In this document: positions 7,286 to 14,330 of the stretch, piece by piece
How the letters are laid out: each line of letters opens with the position of its first letter
Position numbering within the stretch: position 1 is the first letter of the stretch
Origin: Salinivirgaceae bacterium
GTDB lineage: Bacteria; Bacteroidota; Bacteroidia; Bacteroidales; SZUA-534
DNA length: 34,092 nt
Assembly: GCA_017551905.1 (NCBI GenBank)
Contig: JAFZKK010000124.1
Location: 1 to 34,092 of the forward strand
Reading direction: 5' to 3'
Program-made: the position numbers and the translations under genes
Notes under the pieces: generated by a model
Told to the model about the DNA's origin: nothing
The model's input: only the letters and a program-made list of their open reading frames with translations
The model's database searches: none

Positions 7286-10018
7286 ATGGGGAAGAAGATT
7301 TTTTTCATTGTTGCAATAGTCTTGGTGATTGGCGCACTTGGCGCGTCGTACTGGTATTTCAAGATGCAGCAGAACGATGTGGTGTCGGCTGTCGATGCCG
7401 TGCCGGTAAGTTCCGCCGCCATTATCGAGGTTAAATCGCCCCGCACTTTTCTCAAGAACATACAAGGCAACAAGGTGTTTGCCGACATCAAGGAGCTGAC
7501 ATTTGCCGAGGATTTTGCTAAGAATCTGGCAGCGCTCGACACGTTGCTCACAACCAACAGTGAGTTGGCTGAGTCGTTCAAAGACAAGCCGTTTCTGGTA
7601 TCGTTCCATAACACCACAAGGCTTGATTATGAGCCGCTTGCGGTAATGACATTCAACTCGAACGCGCAAGGTCGTCGGGCGCTTGAGCAGGTGGTTGGCA
7701 TTCTGGAGAAGTCGGGCGCCATAACAAACGAAAAGTATGAGCAGGCCAAGATTTACAAATACACAAACCGTCAGAATGCCAAAACTGTTTGCTACTTGAC
7801 ATTTGTCCACGGCTATCTGTTGGCCACAACCAACGAGATGCTGATGCAGGAGTCGATTCGGCAGACAACCAACACCTTCGGAATCAGCCAGAATCCGTCG
7901 TTTTTGAAAGTAAAACAATGGGCCGGCAAGAATGTCGACGCCAACATCTATCTTCAGTTCAAATTCCTTAACCCGTTCATTCAGAAGCAGTTTGTCAACA
8001 ATCTGTTCAGCGACATGGCCATACAGACATTCTCCGACTGGGGCGGTTTCGATTTGAGCATGAAAGGCAGCAACTGGCTTGTCAACGGCTACACGCTGCA
8101 GTCGTCGGTCAAGAATCAATGGTCGCAACTGTTTGAGGGACAGGAGTCGGTGCAGTCGAATCTGACTAAGAACGTGCCAATGGGTGTCAACGGATTCTCG
8201 TGGTTCGGACTCAGCAATTTTGGCCGATACCAGCGCGCGCTCGAGTCGTATATGGAGAGCGTGGGGCAGCTAAATCGCTTTCAGACTAACCAAAATGTTG
8301 TAAAACAAACGTTTGGCAACACCGTCATAAACACCATTGCCGACAATTTCAACCACGGCCTGATGCAGATTGCCATGCCCGACGGCACTTCGATTTTTGT
8401 GATTGAGGCTAAAGGCCGTTACGAGGCCGGTCAGCTTCTCGATTATTTTGTCCGTGGCAAAACTGAAAGCCCGTCGGTCAAGGAGTTCAGAATTGACAAC
8501 GACGCACGTTTCAACATCTACGAGATGCCGCTGGAGCAAGTGCCGGCGCGCATTTTCGGTCCGTGGTTCGGGCAGTGCAAGGCGCAATATGTCTGCGCTT
8601 ACGACAATATGCTTGTTTTTGGCGACACCTACAATGTGGTTTCGCGGTTTGTTTACGACAATGTGCTGCACAAGAATCTGCACTTCGACCCCGATTTCAA
8701 TCAGTTCGACAACTACATAACAAACAAGACTAACTTCTACACTTACCTTTCGTTCACGGGCTCAGAAAACCTGTTGAGCCGCATTCTGTCGAGCGGAAAT
8801 GTTATAGGCTACCACAACAATCAGGAGGCGGTTTACAATTTTTACGGCCTGATTTGGCAGTTCTCCGTTGAGGACGGATTTCTGTACCACAACACCTTCC
8901 TGCGCCACCAGCCGACGCACTCCAACACCGCATCAACGCTGTGGGAGTCGCACCTCGACACGCTTGCAGCCTTTAAGCCGGTTTTTGTCGATAACCACAA
9001 CACGGGCGAGAAGGAGATTTTCATTCAAGACCTGCGTAACAACATCTATCTGATAAACGCCGCCGGCCGCACAATGTGGAAGAAACACATCGACGAGCCG
9101 ATAATCGGGACAGTGCAACAGGTTGATTATTACCGAAATGGCAAGCTGCAGATATTCTTCAACACGGCAACCAAGATGTATCTGATTGACCGCAACGGCA
9201 ACCATGTTGACCGCTATCCGATAACCTTGCCAAGCCCGACAAACCTGCCCGTGGCGGTGTTCGACTATTCGAAAAACCGCAACTACCGTTTGTTTGTGGA
9301 GTGCGCCAATGCCGACATCCACGTCTATTCGATTGACGGAAAGACACTTCCCGACTTCTCGCTGCAGTGCGCCAACCAAGTGCCGATAACCGCCGCGCAA
9401 CATTTCATCAACAACGACAAAGATTACATCTCGATAACCGACACCTCGCGTATCTACCTGATTGACAGACGCGGAAATATGCGTGTCGATTTCAAGGAGC
9501 GCATCCGCCCGTCGGTCAACAACGAACTCAAATATATGCGGCCAATGGGCGACTCGGCTGCGGCGCTTGTCCGCACCTCAACCGACGGCACGCTTTGCTT
9601 CCTGCACTTCGACGGCTCGGTTTCGAAACGCAAAATCGGTGATTTCTCGCCAGCGCATTTCTTTGACATTGAGGATATTACTGGCGATTCGAAGCCGGAG
9701 CTAATCTATGTTGACGAAAATGTGCTTTCGGTTTACAATTTCAATGGTAAGAAACTTTTTGAGCACAAATTCGGCGAGCCGATAACACAGCGCCCGGCTT
9801 ATTACAAGCTGTCGAGCACGCAGACGGCCATCGGAATAACCGAAACCGAATCGGCGCATATCTACCTGATTGACAGCAAGGGACAAGTGTTGCCAGGCTT
9901 CCCGCTGCGCGGCAAAACGCGCTTCAGCATTGGTGTGATGAAGACCGGGCAGGCCTACTACAACCTGATTGTCGGTGGCAACGACCAATATCTGTTCAAC
10001 TACAAACTAAACCGATAA
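7286..10018 (+). CDS. Membrane-anchored protein with C-terminal propeller-like repeats
   Basis: A 910-residue protein of unknown function. A single N-terminal helix (residues about 4-24, FFIVAIVLVIGALGASYWYF) anchors a large extracytoplasmic part. Residues 40-520 contain no motif I can name; the SSAAIIEVKSPRTFLKN start resembles DUF3352-type envelope proteins. From about 580 onward, short repeated strands recur, such as IYLINAAGRTMWKK, MYLIDRNGNHVDRYP, IYLIDRRGNMRVDF, LSVYNFNGKKLFEHKF and IYLIDSKGQVLPGFPL. This is the pattern of a PQQ/FG-GAP-like beta-propeller with about six or seven blades. It lies in one operon with the penicillin-binding protein and overlaps the next gene by one base (TAATG), so a role linked to wall synthesis or its monitoring is plausible, but only by context. 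Confidence 0.75.
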   Translation: MGKKIFFIVAIVLVIGALGASYWYFKMQQNDVVSAVDAVPVSSAAIIEVKSPRTFLKNIQGNKVFADIKELTFAEDFAKNLAALDTLLTTNSELAESFKDKPFLVSFHNTTRLDYEPLAVMTFNSNAQGRRALEQVVGILEKSGAITNEKYEQAKIYKYTNRQNAKTVCYLTFVHGYLLATTNEMLMQESIRQTTNTFGISQNPSFLKVKQWAGKNVDANIYLQFKFLNPFIQKQFVNNLFSDMAIQTFSDWGGFDLSMKGSNWLVNGYTLQSSVKNQWSQLFEGQESVQSNLTKNVPMGVNGFSWFGLSNFGRYQRALESYMESVGQLNRFQTNQNVVKQTFGNTVINTIADNFNHGLMQIAMPDGTSIFVIEAKGRYEAGQLLDYFVRGKTESPSVKEFRIDNDARFNIYEMPLEQVPARIFGPWFGQCKAQYVCAYDNMLVFGDTYNVVSRFVYDNVLHKNLHFDPDFNQFDNYITNKTNFYTYLSFTGSENLLSRILSSGNVIGYHNNQEAVYNFYGLIWQFSVEDGFLYHNTFLRHQPTHSNTASTLWESHLDTLAAFKPVFVDNHNTGEKEIFIQDLRNNIYLINAAGRTMWKKHIDEPIIGTVQQVDYYRNGKLQIFFNTATKMYLIDRNGNHVDRYPITLPSPTNLPVAVFDYSKNRNYRLFVECANADIHVYSIDGKTLPDFSLQCANQVPITAAQHFINNDKDYISITDTSRIYLIDRRGNMRVDFKERIRPSVNNELKYMRPMGDSAAALVRTSTDGTLCFLHFDGSVSKRKIGDFSPAHFFDIEDITGDSKPELIYVDENVLSVYNFNGKKLFEHKFGEPITQRPAYYKLSSTQTAIGITETESAHIYLIDSKGQVLPGFPLRGKTRFSIGVMKTGQAYYNLIVGGNDQYLFNYKLNR

Positions 10019-10572
10019 TGGCGGCGTATCTTTTTGTTTTTCTGTTACTTGCCACTTCTGCCGACATTGCTGCCATAGCGCTTGTGGCCTCGTTCATCGA
10101 ACAACGGTTTGTTGCCGGTAAGTTTTTGCTGCAATTTGCCGTTTGCACCTTGATTGTTGGTGCGCTGGCTTGCGGCGGAATGTTGCTGGGCAACTTCGGC
10201 TCACAATTTTTCGACACGCAGATGAACGTTTGGTTTTCAGCCAGTTTGATGTTGGTTATGTCGCTGAAAGCCGCCTACGACGGATTCAAACTTGCCCCGA
10301 CAAAACGCTCGGTGAACACCGCTTTTATTGGCGGACTGGCAACTGTTGCGGCGTTTGCCGGCATCAACGCCTTCATCTACTCGTTGGCGCTCGGTTTTCT
10401 GCACTTGGCTCCGCTGCCCTCGGTTTTGCTGACGGCGCCGTTGTTCTTCGCGGTGTTGTTGGTGGCTGGCCTTGTTGGCACCAAACAGAAACGAATTCCC
10501 CGCATTCATAGCGAATGGATATTGTCGGCGGCATCGCTATTTTGCGCATTATTAATCATTTACAATCGATAA
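10018..10572 (+). CDS. MntP-like multipass membrane protein (possible divergent Mn efflux pump)
   Basis: A 184-residue, very hydrophobic protein with about six membrane helices. Its plan matches the manganese exporter MntP (188 residues in E. coli). The first helix carries ATSADIAAIAL with Asp at residue 16, the position of the functional Asp in MntP, and helix 3 with its flank (WFSASLMLVMSLKAAYDGF) matches the MntP pattern. In the second half the expected Asp is replaced by Asn (N117 in AGINAFIYSLALGF), so activity or ion choice may differ. The start ATG overlaps the stop of the upstream gene, which implies translational coupling. The family call rests on my reading of the pattern and is moderate. 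Confidence 0.6.
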   Translation: MAAYLFVFLLLATSADIAAIALVASFIEQRFVAGKFLLQFAVCTLIVGALACGGMLLGNFGSQFFDTQMNVWFSASLMLVMSLKAAYDGFKLAPTKRSVNTAFIGGLATVAAFAGINAFIYSLALGFLHLAPLPSVLLTAPLFFAVLLVAGLVGTKQKRIPRIHSEWILSAASLFCALLIIYNR

Positions 10573-10573
10573 G

Positions 10574-10801
10574 ATGCTCTATTTCCTATTAACAACAATA
10601 ATATTCGTCTATCTTTTCGTGTTCATAGCGCGTGCTGTTATCCGCTTGATATTCGGACGCTTTACGAACAACAACAGCAACAACTACGGAAATGGTCAGA
10701 CAACGCCCGGCGGCGACAGAGTTTATTACCAAAACGAGCCAAAGAAGAAGCATTTCAAACCGACCGATGGCGAATATGTTGATTTTGAGGAGATTGAATG
10801 A
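10574..10801 (+). CDS. DUF4834-like small membrane protein
   Basis: A 75-residue protein with one N-terminal membrane helix (LYFLLTTIIFVYLFVFIARAVI), an Asn/Gly-rich linker (NNNSNNYGNG) and a conserved-looking C-terminal tail (KKKHFKPTDGEYVDFEEIE). This architecture matches the DUF4834 family of Bacteroidota small proteins, whose role is unknown. It starts 1 bp after the previous stop and is the last gene of the penicillin-binding protein operon. The YVDFEE tail is probably cytoplasmic if the helix is oriented as a simple anchor. Confidence 0.7.
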   Translation: MLYFLLTTIIFVYLFVFIARAVIRLIFGRFTNNNSNNYGNGQTTPGGDRVYYQNEPKKKHFKPTDGEYVDFEEIE

Positions 10802-10812
10802 ATTAAAAAAAG

Positions 10813-10843
10813 TTTGTCCGCTTTTTGAAATTATCTATATTTG
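10813..10843 (+). promoter_or_regulatory. Promoter of tRNA-Leu
   Basis: TTTG at 10813-10816, a 19-bp spacer, then TATATTTG at 10836-10843, placing the transcription start about 12 bp before the tRNA. It is a perfect consensus match. Confidence 0.78.
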
Positions 10844-10861
10844 CAAGCCTTTTACGGAAAC

Positions 10862-10945
10862 GCCCGGATGGCGGAATCGGTAGACGCGCTGGTCTCAAAC
10901 ACCAGTAGGTTCACCCCTGTGCCGGTTCGACCCCGGCTCCGGGTA
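10862..10945 (+). tRNA. tRNA-Leu (anticodon CAA)
   Basis: An 84-nt class II tRNA. The acceptor arms are GCCCGGA (10862-10868) and TCCGGGT (10938-10944, one G-U pair), with discriminator A. The anticodon stem CTGGT/ACCAG encloses CTCAAAC, with anticodon CAA. A long variable arm follows, then a T arm GCCGG-TTCGACC-CCGGC. CCA is not encoded. The long variable arm and CAA anticodon both point to leucine, decoding UUG. Confidence 0.95.
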
Positions 10946-10946
10946 C

Positions 10947-10980
10947 AAACCCCTTGACGAAAGTTGAGGGGTTTTCTGTT
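10947..10980 (+). terminator. Terminator after tRNA-Leu
   Basis: AAACCCC (10947-10953) pairs with GGGGTTT (10968-10974) and is followed by TTCTGTTTTT. It immediately follows the tRNA 3' end. Confidence 0.75.
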
Positions 10981-11009
10981 TTTATCATGCCACACACACA
11001 GCCTTCTTA

Positions 11010-11040
11010 TTTGCTTTTTCGCGCCAAACGCATATTTTTG
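11010..11040 (+). promoter_or_regulatory. Promoter of a structured RNA gene
   Basis: TTTG at 11010-11013, 19-bp spacer, TATTTTTG at 11033-11040. It is a full consensus match with no protein-coding gene nearby. The next ORF starts at 11367, beyond a terminator at 11296-11318, so the promoter most likely serves the RNA described at 11047-11318. Confidence 0.65.
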
Positions 11041-11046
11041 AGTAAA

Positions 11047-11318
11047 ATTTAAAACACACTTTATACGGAATAGAGAATCTGATTTTAGTATTAACATAAC
11101 GCATTGACTATTATTCACGTTCGAATCAAAAGCGTCGCAAACTCTTGGTTCACATCAGAATAAGAGCAATAAACGTTCACAGGCAGCAATAGCTTCGACC
11201 TGCGACACATATCATAAATGTCACACCTTCGGGTGTGGACAGAGGCTATGATAGGTGGCGGGGTTCCGCGACGCTCCCCGTGAACGTGAATAGTTGAAGG
11301 TCCGCGCCTTTCTTTTTT
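11047..11318 (+). ncRNA. Structured non-coding RNA, 6S RNA candidate
   Basis: No plausible ORF is present. Nested helices are seen directly. An outer 11-bp stem pairs TATTCACGTTC (11112-11122) with GAACGTGAATA (11282-11292). An inner 8-bp stem pairs AGCGTCGC (11131-11138) with GCGACGCT (11268-11275). An apical hairpin pairs TATCATA (11210-11216) with TATGATA (11247-11253) and is capped by CACACC-TTCG-GGTGTG (11222-11237). The arrangement of closing stem, large asymmetric bubble and long apical stem, about 190 nt across, followed at once by a terminator, resembles 6S RNA, which sequesters RNA polymerase. I could not confirm the family by sequence. A consensus promoter at 11010-11040 would add a leader of about 60 nt that may be processed. 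Confidence 0.6.
11296..11318 (+). terminator. Terminator ending the structured RNA
   Basis: GAAGG-TCCGCG-CCTTTC stem-loop followed by TTTTTT, starting four bases after the closing stem of the RNA. The stem is short but GC-containing, and the U tract is clear. Confidence 0.6.
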
Positions 11319-11366
11319 CTGATACTATGATTTGTGTTGGTAGTTGGTGCCAGCTAAACTATCAAT

Positions 11367-12167
11367 ATGAGTGTCGGAATTTTTGTCATCAGTTTGGAAA
11401 GAGCCAAACGAAGACGCACATATATACAATCTCATCTTCAGTCTTTAAACATAAATTACACTATGGTTGATGCCATAGATGGACAGTGTGTTGACGAAAA
11501 CATTCTGTATTCGCAGGCTAATATGGAACGTGTCAAACAAAGTCCTTACTGGTTAACCAAAGGAGCAATAGCGTGCGCATTATCGCACAAAAAAGCACTC
11601 GATTTATTTATTCAAAGTTCGTTTGATATAGCTCTTGTTTTGGAAGATGATGTTGTCTTGCCTTCAAATATTAAGACTTTGTTGTCCGATATTTCCAAAA
11701 CAATAGGAAATAACGATATTGTTTTGCTCTATTACACAGCGTTACGTGGAGCCTTTTTATCAAAAACTGGTTCAAAAAATATTACATCAGGAGCATTGTT
11801 TTACCCTATAGAACTATTGCAATTTGGAGCTGCTACAGCTTATATTATTGGCAAAGAAGCTGCTAAAAAAATGAGCGATACGATAATTCCCGTGTCTGCC
11901 GCCGCGGATTCTTGGGAATACTTTTACAAACATAATTGCTATAAAAATGTGTATTTGCATTATCCTATGGAAATTCAAACAAAGGATTTTAAATCTTCAA
12001 TAGAATATTTTGATGGTGGATTTAAATCTAAATTGAGTGGATTAGTTGACACTTATAAAATACCATTATTGTATCAATTATTGCGTTATAAAAGAAAGAT
12101 TTTTAGAAAGAAAATCACATCTCAAATATATTTGACGGACGAAAAATCTCCATATTATAAGTTATAA
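11367..12167 (+). CDS. Glycosyltransferase family 25 (LPS-type glycosyltransferase)
   Basis: A 266-residue glycosyltransferase, probably adding a sugar to lipopolysaccharide or another surface glycan. GT25 hallmarks are visible: the start VGIFVISLERAKRRRTYIQSH, then NINYTMVDAIDG, KGAIACALSHKKAL, and LVLEDDVVLP with the acidic EDD metal/donor-binding motif. A later AADSWEYF segment is also typical. No signal peptide or membrane helix is seen, so it is likely cytoplasmic. The gene is clearly more AT-rich than its neighbours, uses many A/T-ending codons, and lies alone downstream of two RNA genes and upstream of repeats, which suggests horizontal acquisition. The acceptor cannot be told from sequence. 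Confidence 0.85.
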   Translation: MSVGIFVISLERAKRRRTYIQSHLQSLNINYTMVDAIDGQCVDENILYSQANMERVKQSPYWLTKGAIACALSHKKALDLFIQSSFDIALVLEDDVVLPSNIKTLLSDISKTIGNNDIVLLYYTALRGAFLSKTGSKNITSGALFYPIELLQFGAATAYIIGKEAAKKMSDTIIPVSAAADSWEYFYKHNCYKNVYLHYPMEIQTKDFKSSIEYFDGGFKSKLSGLVDTYKIPLLYQLLRYKRKIFRKKITSQIYLTDEKSPYYKL

Positions 12168-12230
12168 TTATACACATAACCGATCCGAAGGATATTGCTG
12201 TAATTGAAGGAAAAAGCGAATAAAGCCAGC

Positions 12231-12443
12231 GCGCTGAAAGCGCAACTCGTTTATAGCCCAACGCAGAGTGAGCGCAGCGAACGACACGTTGGGTAATGCG
12301 AACCCGCCACCACGGCGCGCTGAAGGCGCAAGTCGTAAAGCGTTTTTATGTGTTGCCCCTGTAGGGCGCCAACGTTATGTGGTAACGTTACCCAAGGCGC
12401 CGCTACGCTTGCCTTGGGCTGGGCTGTTTTGCGCTTTCAGCGC
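12231..12443. repeat. MITE-like element with 15-bp terminal inverted repeats
   Basis: GCGCTGAAAGCGCAA at 12231-12245 is the exact reverse complement of TTGCGCTTTCAGCGC at 12429-12443. Inside is a further related copy near 12316 (GCGCTGAAGGCGCAAG) and smaller inverted arms such as CCCAACG/CGTTGGG (about 12258-12294). The sequence is GC-rich compared with the flanks. No transposase is present. The 12168-12610 gap otherwise holds only the triple palindrome listed below. Confidence 0.5.
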
Positions 12444-12522
12444 GGAAATCGTTGTTGGCAACGGTAATTGTGTCACCACTGGTGTCACAATCTTCAAATT
12501 AAAGAAGCGAAACCGCCTAAAA

Positions 12523-12602
12523 TCCCTCATTGAGGGAGAAAAACCAACAAAATTATCCCTCATTAAGGGAGAATTTCTTAAAAAAAGTCCCTCATTGAGG
12601 GA
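12523..12602. repeat. Three spaced copies of TCCCTCATTGAGGGA
   Basis: Near-perfect 15-nt palindromes at 12523-12537, 12556-12570 (one change, AAGGGA) and 12588-12602, at 33- and 32-bp periods. Spacers between them are AT-rich and unrelated. Confidence 0.6.
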
Positions 12603-12608
12603 TTTTTT
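12580..12608 (-). terminator. Bidirectional terminator after the small antitoxin-like gene
   Basis: The palindrome TCCCTCATTGAGGGA is flanked by a T run on both strands (ATTTTTTAT after it on plus, CTTTTTTT after it on minus). It lies 9 bp past the stop of the minus-strand gene at 12611. Confidence 0.65.
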
Positions 12609-12610
12609 AT

Positions 12611-12853
12611 TTAGGGAAAAGTTGATTTTCCTTTGTAAGGAGTGCGAAAATGTTCGTTAGCCATTGTTTCCAGCATTTCCGGTGTCCATTTTTTCTCTTT
12701 ACTGATTTCGGCGGCACGCTTCTCAACCTTTTTAAAGTAATAGTCTGATAACACTTGCTGAACTTCTTTCAAGTCTTGTTCCGAATCGAGACGCGAAAAC
12801 ATCTTCAACAAATGCAATTGAGTGGGATTGAAGACTGTTGCTTCCATAGACAT
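12611..12853 (-). CDS. Small antitoxin-like protein, orphan
   Basis: About 80 residues if started at the ATG 12853 (MSMEATVFNPTQLHLL...). An in-frame ORF extends to 12904, but a TACATTTA box (12874-12881, close to TAnnTTTG) lies between, so the shorter start is favoured. The protein is charged and helical. Its pattern of PTQLHLLKMFS, a helix ending in LSDYYFKKVEKRAAEI, then an HFRTPYKGK tail resembles small Bacteroidota proteins that I recall next to PIN-type toxin genes. No toxin partner is present here: the next gene on this strand is the DUF4143 ATPase upstream. The toxin-antitoxin link is memory-based inference, while the ORF and the terminator behind it are seen directly. Confidence 0.6.
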   Translation of the reverse strand: MSMEATVFNPTQLHLLKMFSRLDSEQDLKEVQQVLSDYYFKKVEKRAAEISKEKKWTPEMLETMANEHFRTPYKGKSTFP

Positions 12854-12960
12854 CGTTTTACGAAAATCAATTGTAAATGTAATGGATTTTATTTCCATCA
12901 ACAAAAAAACGCCGCAAACGAAAATAGCATCGGTTATTGTTTGACCACAAAACCAAAAAA

Positions 12961-13017
12961 TCCGTCAATCAACTGACTGAATTTAGCTAAATTCGGTCAA
13001 TAGACTGACTGAATTAA
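12961..13017. repeat. 57-bp direct repeat, copy at the 3' side of the ATPase gene
   Basis: Differs from the copy at 14186-14242 by two bases. It contains an interrupted 24-nt dyad (12975-12998, centre TTTAGCTAAA) and two ACTGACTGAATT words. It ends 7 bp before the last base of the ATPase stop codon. Confidence 0.85.
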
Positions 13018-13024
13018 TGCCGTT

Positions 13025-14155
13025 TCAAACAAACTCAAGGTAATTGTCCTTTCTGATAACATTGTACCGCGCATTGGGATAAGCATCGGAAAAGGCCTTT
13101 GGGCAAGGCGGATTTTTCTCCCCTTTCTTTATCTCAAACGCCTGAATGTCAGTCTCGTCGGTCTCAATAAGGTCAATCTCTTGTTGGTCGTATGTTCGCC
13201 AAAAGTAAAACTCATTGTATCGGCGCTCGTTAAGGTTACGCTTCATTCGCTCGCCAATAATGTAGTTCTCCCACATACGGCCGCCGTCTTGTCGCAGGCT
13301 TAACGGTGAAAAATTGTTAATCACAGCGTTGCGGATACCATTGTCGTAGAAATACCATTTGGTCGTTTTTGCAACCTCCTTGCGCAGGTTACGCGAGAAG
13401 CCGCCAACCTTGAAAAGCACATACACCTTACTGAGTAAATCGAGATAGCGAGCCACGGTGTTCTTGCTGATAGACAGCTGTTTGCCTAACTCGTCAAGCG
13501 ATACCTCGGCGCCAGTTTGAAAGGCAACAAGCCGAAGCAAATCGCGCATTTTAGCTGTGTTTTTTATGCCGTCAATACTCAAAATGTCTTTCAGCAGATA
13601 GGCATCGACAATGTCGCGCAGATACTCTTTCCGCTGTTGGTTGTCGCTCATCAGCGCCACAGTTGGGTATGCGCCGTAGATAAGCCGGCTCTCAAGATTT
13701 TGGCGGGTTTGCAATGCGTTCTCGGTCTGCGACAACTCACGTTGTGAGAACGGAGTGAGTAGGAATTGTGTGCTGCGCCCCACAAGCGGCTCTCCTGCGC
13801 TGTTTTTCAAGTCGAACGACGACGAGCCTGAAGCGATTAAGCGAATGCCCGGAACCTCATCGACTATCAGTTTCAGCTTGTTGCCAATATTTGGAATATT
13901 CTGCGCCTCGTCGATTGCCAGAAGGTCGATATTGCCAAACAGATTGCGGTAATTGGCAACAGTTTGCTCGGCAAGCATTGCCTGCGTGTCGTAGTCCTCA
14001 CCGTTCAGCACCATTTTCCGCCCGTCGAACTCATCAACCAACTGCATCATCAGAACAGTTTTCCCGACACGCCGTGCGCCAAAGAGTAGCATAACCTTGT
14101 TTGGCTGCATCCGGCTCTGAATCTCGCTGTATAACAAACGCTTAATCGTTCCCAT
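13025..14155 (-). CDS. AAA+ ATPase with DUF4143 nuclease-like C terminus
   Basis: A 376-residue protein of the large ATP-binding/DUF4143 family common in Bacteroidota; its biological role is not settled. The Walker A motif is GARRVGKT (residues 26-33), Walker B is LLAIDEAQ (78-85), and a sensor-like ASGSSSFDL follows. A central winged-helix-like segment (LGKQLSISKNTVARYLDLL) leads to the DUF4143 part, with GRMWENYI and a PD-(D/E)xK-like EIDLIE...AFEIKKG. The ATG at 14155 is preferred over an in-frame upstream start because a TATATTTG -7 box lies at 14171-14178. The gene is bracketed on both sides by 57-bp direct repeats, so it may be a mobile or recombining cassette. Confidence 0.85.
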   Translation of the reverse strand: MGTIKRLLYSEIQSRMQPNKVMLLFGARRVGKTVLMMQLVDEFDGRKMVLNGEDYDTQAMLAEQTVANYRNLFGNIDLLAIDEAQNIPNIGNKLKLIVDEVPGIRLIASGSSSFDLKNSAGEPLVGRSTQFLLTPFSQRELSQTENALQTRQNLESRLIYGAYPTVALMSDNQQRKEYLRDIVDAYLLKDILSIDGIKNTAKMRDLLRLVAFQTGAEVSLDELGKQLSISKNTVARYLDLLSKVYVLFKVGGFSRNLRKEVAKTTKWYFYDNGIRNAVINNFSPLSLRQDGGRMWENYIIGERMKRNLNERRYNEFYFWRTYDQQEIDLIETDETDIQAFEIKKGEKNPPCPKAFSDAYPNARYNVIRKDNYLEFV

Positions 14156-14170
14156 AGCTGTAATTTTTTG

Positions 14171-14178
14171 CAAATATA
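14171..14178 (-). promoter_or_regulatory. -7 box of the ATPase gene
   Basis: TATATTTG on the minus strand, 16 bp before the chosen ATG. The 57-bp repeat with its palindrome starts 8 bp further upstream, where an operator would be expected. Confidence 0.55.
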
Positions 14179-14185
14179 TAAAAAT

Positions 14186-14242
14186 TCCGTCAATCAACTG
14201 ACTGAATTTAGCTAAATTCAGTCAACAGACTGACTGAATTAA
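14186..14242. repeat. 57-bp direct repeat, copy at the promoter side of the ATPase gene
   Basis: Holds a perfect 24-nt palindrome at 14200-14223 with 12-nt arms starting GACTGAATTTAG, plus two ACTGACTGAATT words. It overlaps the expected -33 region of the ATPase promoter. Confidence 0.85.
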
Positions 14243-14265
14243 CGAAAACCCCTTGCGTTTTATCG

Positions 14266-14273
14266 TATTTTTG
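14266..14273 (+). promoter_or_regulatory. -7 box for the acyltransferase-like gene
   Basis: TATTTTTG matches TAnnTTTG, about 58 bp before the TTG start at 14331. No TTTG lies at the expected -33 position. Confidence 0.4.
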
Positions 14274-14330
14274 GGGCTTCGAGTTTTATTCCCCAATTAA
14301 ATTTGGATTGTAAGTCATTTCTGTGTATCC

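Noticed and set aside
12523..12602. Evenly spaced short repeats as a CRISPR array
   Set aside because: Only three 15-nt palindromic units with 17-18-nt AT-rich gaps and no cas genes; terminator-like hairpins explain it better.
12268..12660. 130-aa open frame over the repeat region
   Set aside because: It runs through the MITE-like element and the three palindromes. Its translation changes character abruptly and matches what inverted repeats give, so it is not a gene.
10862..14242. A tRNA-integrated genomic island
   Set aside because: No integrase and no repeated tRNA 3' end were found downstream of tRNA-Leu, so although the region looks accessory, tRNA-directed integration is not supported.
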